A stretch of DNA of 27,352 nucleotides, from the NCBI GenBank assembly GCA_050295975.1, contig JBNKQR010000041.1, positions 1 through 27,352 of the forward strand, given 5' to 3'. Both the position numbers and the translations under genes were made by a program. The DNA is from JAPHTQ01 sp050295975. Its GTDB lineage: Bacteria; Pseudomonadota; Gammaproteobacteria; Thiohalomonadales; Thiohalomonadaceae. The notes under the pieces are model-generated. The model did not search any database. It saw only the letters and a program-made list of their open reading frames with translations, and had not been told where the DNA came from. Positions 23,968-27,352 of the stretch are shown here, in pieces; position 1 is the stretch's first letter, and each line of letters starts with the position of its first letter.

Positions 23968-24402
23968 ATGAGTAATGCCCGAAGCCTTGCGCGTGAGCGT
24001 GCCATGCAGGCGCTCTACCAATGGCAGATGACCAGTGAGTCACCCGCTGAGATAGAAAAGCAGTTCATGGATGAACAGGAGATGAAAGGCGTCGACAAAA
24101 AATTCTTCGCCGAACTTCTACGTGAAATCCCCGCGCGACTGGATGAACTGGACGCCCATGGTGGTGAAGTGCTGGATCGTCCTCTGGCACAGGTCGACCC
24201 GGTGGAGCAGGCGATTTTGCGTATTGGTATCTATGAGTTACAGCAACGCATCGATATTCCCTATCGTGTGGTGATCAACGAAATGGTTGAGTTGGCGAAA
24301 CAGTTTGGCGCCGAACAGAGTCATAAATTCATCAACGGTACGCTGGATAAACTGTCGAAGAAACTGCGTAGTGTTGAGGTGAATGCGCGCAAGCGTTCTT
24401 GA
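23968..24402 (+). CDS. nusB: transcription antitermination factor NusB
   Basis: This 144-residue all-helical RNA-binding protein joins NusE (S10) at boxA in rRNA antitermination. Typical blocks are RSLARERAMQALYQWQMT (5-22), LAQVDPVEQAILRIGIYEL (73-91), IPYRVVINEMVELAKQFG (96-113), and HKFINGTLDKL near the C-terminus. Its position right after ribH is conserved in gammaproteobacteria. It lies 40 bases after ribH and 52 before thiL. Confidence 0.97.
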   Translation: MSNARSLARERAMQALYQWQMTSESPAEIEKQFMDEQEMKGVDKKFFAELLREIPARLDELDAHGGEVLDRPLAQVDPVEQAILRIGIYELQQRIDIPYRVVINEMVELAKQFGAEQSHKFINGTLDKLSKKLRSVEVNARKRS

Positions 24403-24454
24403 TAGCGCTTGCAGTTCCACGATCATCCCTGATTCGTGGTTATAATCTCCCATT

Positions 24455-25426
24455 ATGTCCCTAAACGAATTCTCCATCATTGAGCGTTTCTTCACCCGGC
24501 CATCGCGCCGCGGTGATGTTGCGCTCGGTGTCGGTGATGATGCCGCATTGTTGCAAGTGCCCCATGGTATGCAGCTGGCGATGAGTGTTGATACCCTGAT
24601 CGCAGGCCGCCATTTCCCACTCGAGACAGATCCAGAGGCCATTGGCTACAAATCACTGGCGGTAAACCTGAGCGATATGGCCGCCATGGGTGCGAAACCC
24701 GCCTGGGTGACATTGTCGTTGGCCTTGCCTGAATCTGATGAAGCCTTTATTGAAGGGTTTGCCAAAGGTTTCTTTGCCCTGGCACAGGAATACGACGTAG
24801 AACTGGTTGGTGGTGATACGGTACGCGGCCCACTGACCTGCACGGTGCAGGTTAACGGTTTCGTACCATCGGGTGAGGCACTGCTGCGTAGTGGTGCGCA
24901 ACCAGGCGATCACATCTATGTGACCGGTAACCTCGGTGATGCGGGAGCCGGTCTGCAACTAAAACTGGGTGGCTCTTGCAAAGATGAAGTCGCAGCTGCG
25001 AGCCTAATTCGGCGTTTGGAATATCCACAACCGCGGGTAATAGAAGGTATTTCACTGCGCGGCATTGCTTCATCCGCCATCGATATTTCAGATGGTTTAC
25101 TTGCCGATCTTTCTCACATTCTTGATAGCAGCGGCTGCGGTGCAACGCTACAGCTCGGCACTCTACCTCGATCCACGACGTTACTTAATTGCATTGGAGA
25201 TGATGTAGAGAGTCTGCGCTTGGCGTTGAGTGCCGGTGACGATTACGAACTCTGCTTTACGGTGCCACAAGAAAAGGTGGATGAGCTAGAGCGTGTTACG
25301 GCAAACTGGTCTTGTGGGGTTAGCCGTGTCGGTGAGATTGTGTCAGAGTCTGGAATCGCATTGACCGGTACCAATGCAGAACTCGTGCATCAAAATGTTT
25401 CAGGTTTCGATCATTTTCAGGAGTAG
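24455..25426 (+). CDS. thiL: thiamine-monophosphate kinase
   Basis: The enzyme phosphorylates thiamine monophosphate to thiamine diphosphate, the active cofactor, which Dxs encoded nearby also needs. The 323-residue protein shows GVGDDAALL (25-33), SVDTLIAGRHF (44-54), NLSDMAAMGA (71-80), VGGDTVRG (118-125) and a later ISDGLLADL motif, all ATP/Mg or substrate motifs of the PurM-like fold. The start MSLNEFSIIERFF aligns with the family N-terminus. No ribosome site stands before the ATG; a small hairpin (24417-24439) and TATAAT (24441-24446) do. It is followed by pgpA at 2 bases. Confidence 0.97.
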   Translation: MSLNEFSIIERFFTRPSRRGDVALGVGDDAALLQVPHGMQLAMSVDTLIAGRHFPLETDPEAIGYKSLAVNLSDMAAMGAKPAWVTLSLALPESDEAFIEGFAKGFFALAQEYDVELVGGDTVRGPLTCTVQVNGFVPSGEALLRSGAQPGDHIYVTGNLGDAGAGLQLKLGGSCKDEVAAASLIRRLEYPQPRVIEGISLRGIASSAIDISDGLLADLSHILDSSGCGATLQLGTLPRSTTLLNCIGDDVESLRLALSAGDDYELCFTVPQEKVDELERVTANWSCGVSRVGEIVSESGIALTGTNAELVHQNVSGFDHFQE

Positions 25427-25428
25427 TG

Positions 25429-25923
25429 ATGGGTAACGCAGCACGCCGACTGACTCTTACTGATCTTGCAAGCCCCTGGCGCTTTCTTGCGCTAGGTTTC
25501 GGTTCTGGTCTGGCTCCTGTTGCTCCAGGTACCTTCGGTACGTTGATGGCGGTACCACTCTATCTACTGTTGCTACAACTCTCTCCCGGATTTTATCTAC
25601 TGTTCCTGCTGCTGGTCTTCGGTATTGGTGTCGCCCTGTGTGGTGTTACCGCAAAGCAACTTAATGTGCATGATCATCCAGGGATTGTATGGGATGAGTT
25701 TGTTGGTTTCTGGATCACCATGTTCATGGCGCCACCGGGGTGGTTGTGGATTGTGCTGGGATTTATTCTGTTCCGCCTATTCGATATTCTCAAACCGTGG
25801 CCAATTCGTTTTATCGATCAGCGTGTGGCGGGTGGTCTGGGTATCATGCTTGATGATGTATTAGCAGGAATATTTGGTCTGGTTTGCCTGCAACTGATTG
25901 TTAGCTGGGTGGGAATAATTTAA
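25429..25923 (+). CDS. pgpA: phosphatidylglycerophosphatase A
   Basis: This inner-membrane enzyme removes the phosphate from phosphatidylglycerophosphate to make phosphatidylglycerol. The 164-residue protein has three or four membrane segments and the family motifs GLAPVAPGTFGTL (27-39), HDHPGIVWDEFVGFW (81-95), RLFDILKPWPI (116-126) and GIMLDDVLAGI (138-148), in which the acidic residues are catalytic. The ATG at 25429 has AGGAG at 25419-25423, inside the end of thiL; a GTG at 25426 is too close to it. It closes the operon and converges with folE2. In the 31-base gap only a weak hairpin AACAC/GTGTT is seen. Confidence 0.96.
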   Translation: MGNAARRLTLTDLASPWRFLALGFGSGLAPVAPGTFGTLMAVPLYLLLLQLSPGFYLLFLLLVFGIGVALCGVTAKQLNVHDHPGIVWDEFVGFWITMFMAPPGWLWIVLGFILFRLFDILKPWPIRFIDQRVAGGLGIMLDDVLAGIFGLVCLQLIVSWVGII

Positions 25924-25954
25924 ACACGTCCCTGTGTTCTTAGCCGTTGGTTAA

Positions 25955-26761
25955 TTAGCCCGCGGTCTTGTCTTTTTCGATCATGGCGTAAGCCGAGTGG
26001 TTATGGATCGACTCAAAGTTTTCTGACTCTACGATGTAGCTGGTGATACGCTCATCCTGATTCAGGCGCATCGCCACATCCCGTACCATGTCTTCAACAA
26101 ACTTAGGGTTGTTGTAGGCACGTTCTGTTACATGTTTTTCGTCCGGACGTTTAAGTAGGCCGAATAGTTCACATGACGCCTCTTTTTCCACCATATCAAT
26201 GACATCTTCAATCCAGACAAACTGGTCGGTACCGATGGTAACAGTGACGTGTGAGCGTTGGTTGTGTGCACCGAAGTCCGAGATCTCCTTGGAGCAGGGA
26301 CAGAGGCTGGTAACCGGTACAACCACCTTTACTTTAAGATGTGGTGTACCGTTGGTGACTTCACCAATGAAGGTAATGTCATAGTCCATCAGGCTCTCTA
26401 CACCAGAAACCGGGGCTTTTTTGTTGACGAAGTAGGGGAATGACATCTCGATGTGTCCAGCCTGTGCTTCCAGCCTTTCGGTCATTTCCTTCAGCATCAC
26501 CTTGAATGATTTCACTGATAGTTCGCGCTCGTAGTTGTTGAGGATCTCAACAAAGCGCGACATGTGAGTACCCTTGAAGTTGTGCGGCAGGTTCACATAC
26601 ATGTTGAAGTTGGCGATAGTGTGTTGTTCACCACCGGTGCGATCCTGAATTCGGATCGGATGACGAATGTCTTTAATCCCCACCTTGTTGATGGCGATGT
26701 GGCGGTTGTCCTTGCTGCTCTGGACGTCTGCGATCTTGTCGTCGCAACAGTGTTCGGTCAT
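25955..26761 (-). CDS. folE2: GTP cyclohydrolase FolE2 (GCYH-IB)
   Basis: The enzyme turns GTP into 7,8-dihydroneopterin triphosphate, the first step of folate and of queuosine synthesis. FolE2 replaces or backs up zinc-dependent FolE. The 268-residue protein has the conserved VTSLCPCSKEISDFGAHNQRSH block (150-171) with C154/C156 at the metal site, and a C-terminal NHSAYAM segment. The ATG overlaps the queD stop (ATGA) and has GAGGAA 7 bases upstream; an upstream in-frame extension of 15 residues lies within queD and is not needed. In other bacteria folE2 can be Zur-controlled; no Zur box was recognised here. Confidence 0.95.
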   Translation of the reverse strand: MTEHCCDDKIADVQSSKDNRHIAINKVGIKDIRHPIRIQDRTGGEQHTIANFNMYVNLPHNFKGTHMSRFVEILNNYERELSVKSFKVMLKEMTERLEAQAGHIEMSFPYFVNKKAPVSGVESLMDYDITFIGEVTNGTPHLKVKVVVPVTSLCPCSKEISDFGAHNQRSHVTVTIGTDQFVWIEDVIDMVEKEASCELFGLLKRPDEKHVTERAYNNPKFVEDMVRDVAMRLNQDERITSYIVESENFESIHNHSAYAMIEKDKTAG

Positions 26762-27144
26762 GACTCTTCCTCTGTGTAGCGCACACAGGCGCGCTCGGTT
26801 TCCCACAATGTGACGGCGTGTAACCGTACATGCGGCGCTTGCAGTTCATCGGCAATGCGCCGGAATATCCAGGCTGCCAGGTTTTCAGCCGTCGGATTTA
26901 TTTTGTCGAACGGCTCAATTTCGTTGATGAAGCGGTGATCCAGTTGATCGGTCACCTTCTTCGCCAAATGTTTGATCACTTTGAAATCGACCACCATGCC
27001 GAGTTTGTCCAGTTCTGTGGCGCTGGCCTCGACTTCCACCTTCCAGTTATGGCCGTGTAGTCGGTGGCAGTCGCCAGGGTAGTCTCGTAGCGAATGGGCC
27101 GAGGCGAATTCGGTGACGACTTTTAGTGTGTAACGTGCGGCCAT
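26758..27144 (-). CDS. queD: 6-carboxy-tetrahydropterin synthase QueD / PTPS family
   Basis: This 128-residue enzyme of the 6-pyruvoyl-tetrahydropterin synthase fold most likely converts dihydroneopterin triphosphate, the FolE2 product, to 6-carboxy-5,6,7,8-tetrahydropterin for queuosine in tRNA. Zinc ligands are H17 (ASAHSL), H30 and H32 in CHRLHGHNWKV; C26 is the expected catalytic cysteine, and the closing WETERACVRY carries the substrate-binding glutamate. It overlaps folE2 by four bases and follows dxs by 18. The direct pairing with a GTP cyclohydrolase supports pterin work; PTPS-III (folate bypass) is less likely given the C-x3-HGH motif. Confidence 0.93.
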   Translation of the reverse strand: MAARYTLKVVTEFASAHSLRDYPGDCHRLHGHNWKVEVEASATELDKLGMVVDFKVIKHLAKKVTDQLDHRFINEIEPFDKINPTAENLAAWIFRRIADELQAPHVRLHAVTLWETERACVRYTEEES

Positions 27145-27162
27145 TAAACGATGTTATCCGAA

Positions 27163-27352
27163 TCAGGGGTTGGACTGGCCAGCAACTACCGGGCGTGTTT
27201 CGATAACACCAGCAGTCTGGAGAGTACGCAGGATGCCGGCCTTATCCAGGCCACAGATGGCGAGTAACTCTTCGCGTCCGCCGTGCTCAACGAAGTGGTC
27301 AGGCAGGCCCAGGTTAATAATTCGTGTGGTGATACCGTGCTCAGCCAGTAGT
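27163..27352 (-). CDS. dxs: 1-deoxy-D-xylulose-5-phosphate synthase, C-terminal end
   Basis: Only the last 62 codons are in the window; the gene continues past the right edge. The residues ITTRIINLGLPDHFVEHGG, then REELLAICGLDKAGIL, are the typical C-terminus of Dxs, the thiamine-diphosphate enzyme that starts the MEP isoprenoid pathway from pyruvate and glyceraldehyde 3-phosphate. The stop (27163-27165) is 18 bases before queD, so dxs-queD-folE2 probably share a transcript. No terminator lies between them. Confidence 0.95.
   Translation of the reverse strand, partial: LLAEHGITTRIINLGLPDHFVEHGGREELLAICGLDKAGILRTLQTAGVIETRPVVAGQSNP

Overview
The window looks like part of a chromosome from a sulfur-oxidising gammaproteobacterium. 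The evidence is a soxXYZA operon, a tusA-dsrE2 sulfur-relay pair, and classic gammaproteobacterial housekeeping blocks (glyA-nrdR-ribD-ribE-ribB-ribH-nusB-thiL-pgpA, mrp next to dcd, and dxs on the opposite strand beside folE2 and queD). The proteins resemble those of Chromatiales-type or Sedimenticola/Thiodiazotropha-type sulfur oxidisers, but the genus cannot be fixed from this sequence alone.

Layout. (1) 53-1912, plus strand: mrp/apbC, with a good sigma-70-type promoter and a terminator, then dcd. (2) 2101-8057, plus strand: a compact envelope-glycan cluster. It has two tandem GT39 (ArnT/PMT-like) membrane glycosyltransferases, a PAP2 phosphatase fused to an LPG-synthase/UPF0104-type membrane domain, and a GT9 (heptosyltransferase-like) enzyme. 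The first GT39 gene is broken by a one-base shift at a run of eight C. (3) 8120-10000, minus strand: an SLC13-type anion transporter with two central RCK_C-like domains, with an 18-bp perfect palindrome upstream. (4) 10223-12365, minus strand: soxX-soxY-soxZ-soxA, closed by a terminator. (5) 12649-14112, minus strand: bepA-like M48 protease, divergent from tusA-dsrE2 (14481-15228). (6) 15630-18192: a FadL/OmpP1 outer-membrane channel with a structured leader, then a secreted protein that appears to consist of two DUF302-like halves. (7) 18546-25923: the riboflavin/one-carbon/thiamine operon. Its RibB carries a degenerate GTP cyclohydrolase II domain (RibBX type), and a 145-bp imperfect palindrome sits between ribB and ribH. 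(8) 25955-27352, minus strand: dxs (3' end only), queD and folE2.

How it works together. SoxXA and SoxYZ are the periplasmic thiosulfate-loading part of the Sox system, and TusA/DsrE2 belong to cytoplasmic sulfur trafficking. The transporter, FadL channel and DUF302-like protein lie around this block and may serve it, but that is inference from position only. No RNA gene, CRISPR array, IS transposase or phage gene was seen. The points most worth a second look are the frameshifted GT39 gene and its cluster, the palindromic element inside the rib operon, the degenerate RibA domain, and the short symmetrical elements before the transporter, fadL and glyA.
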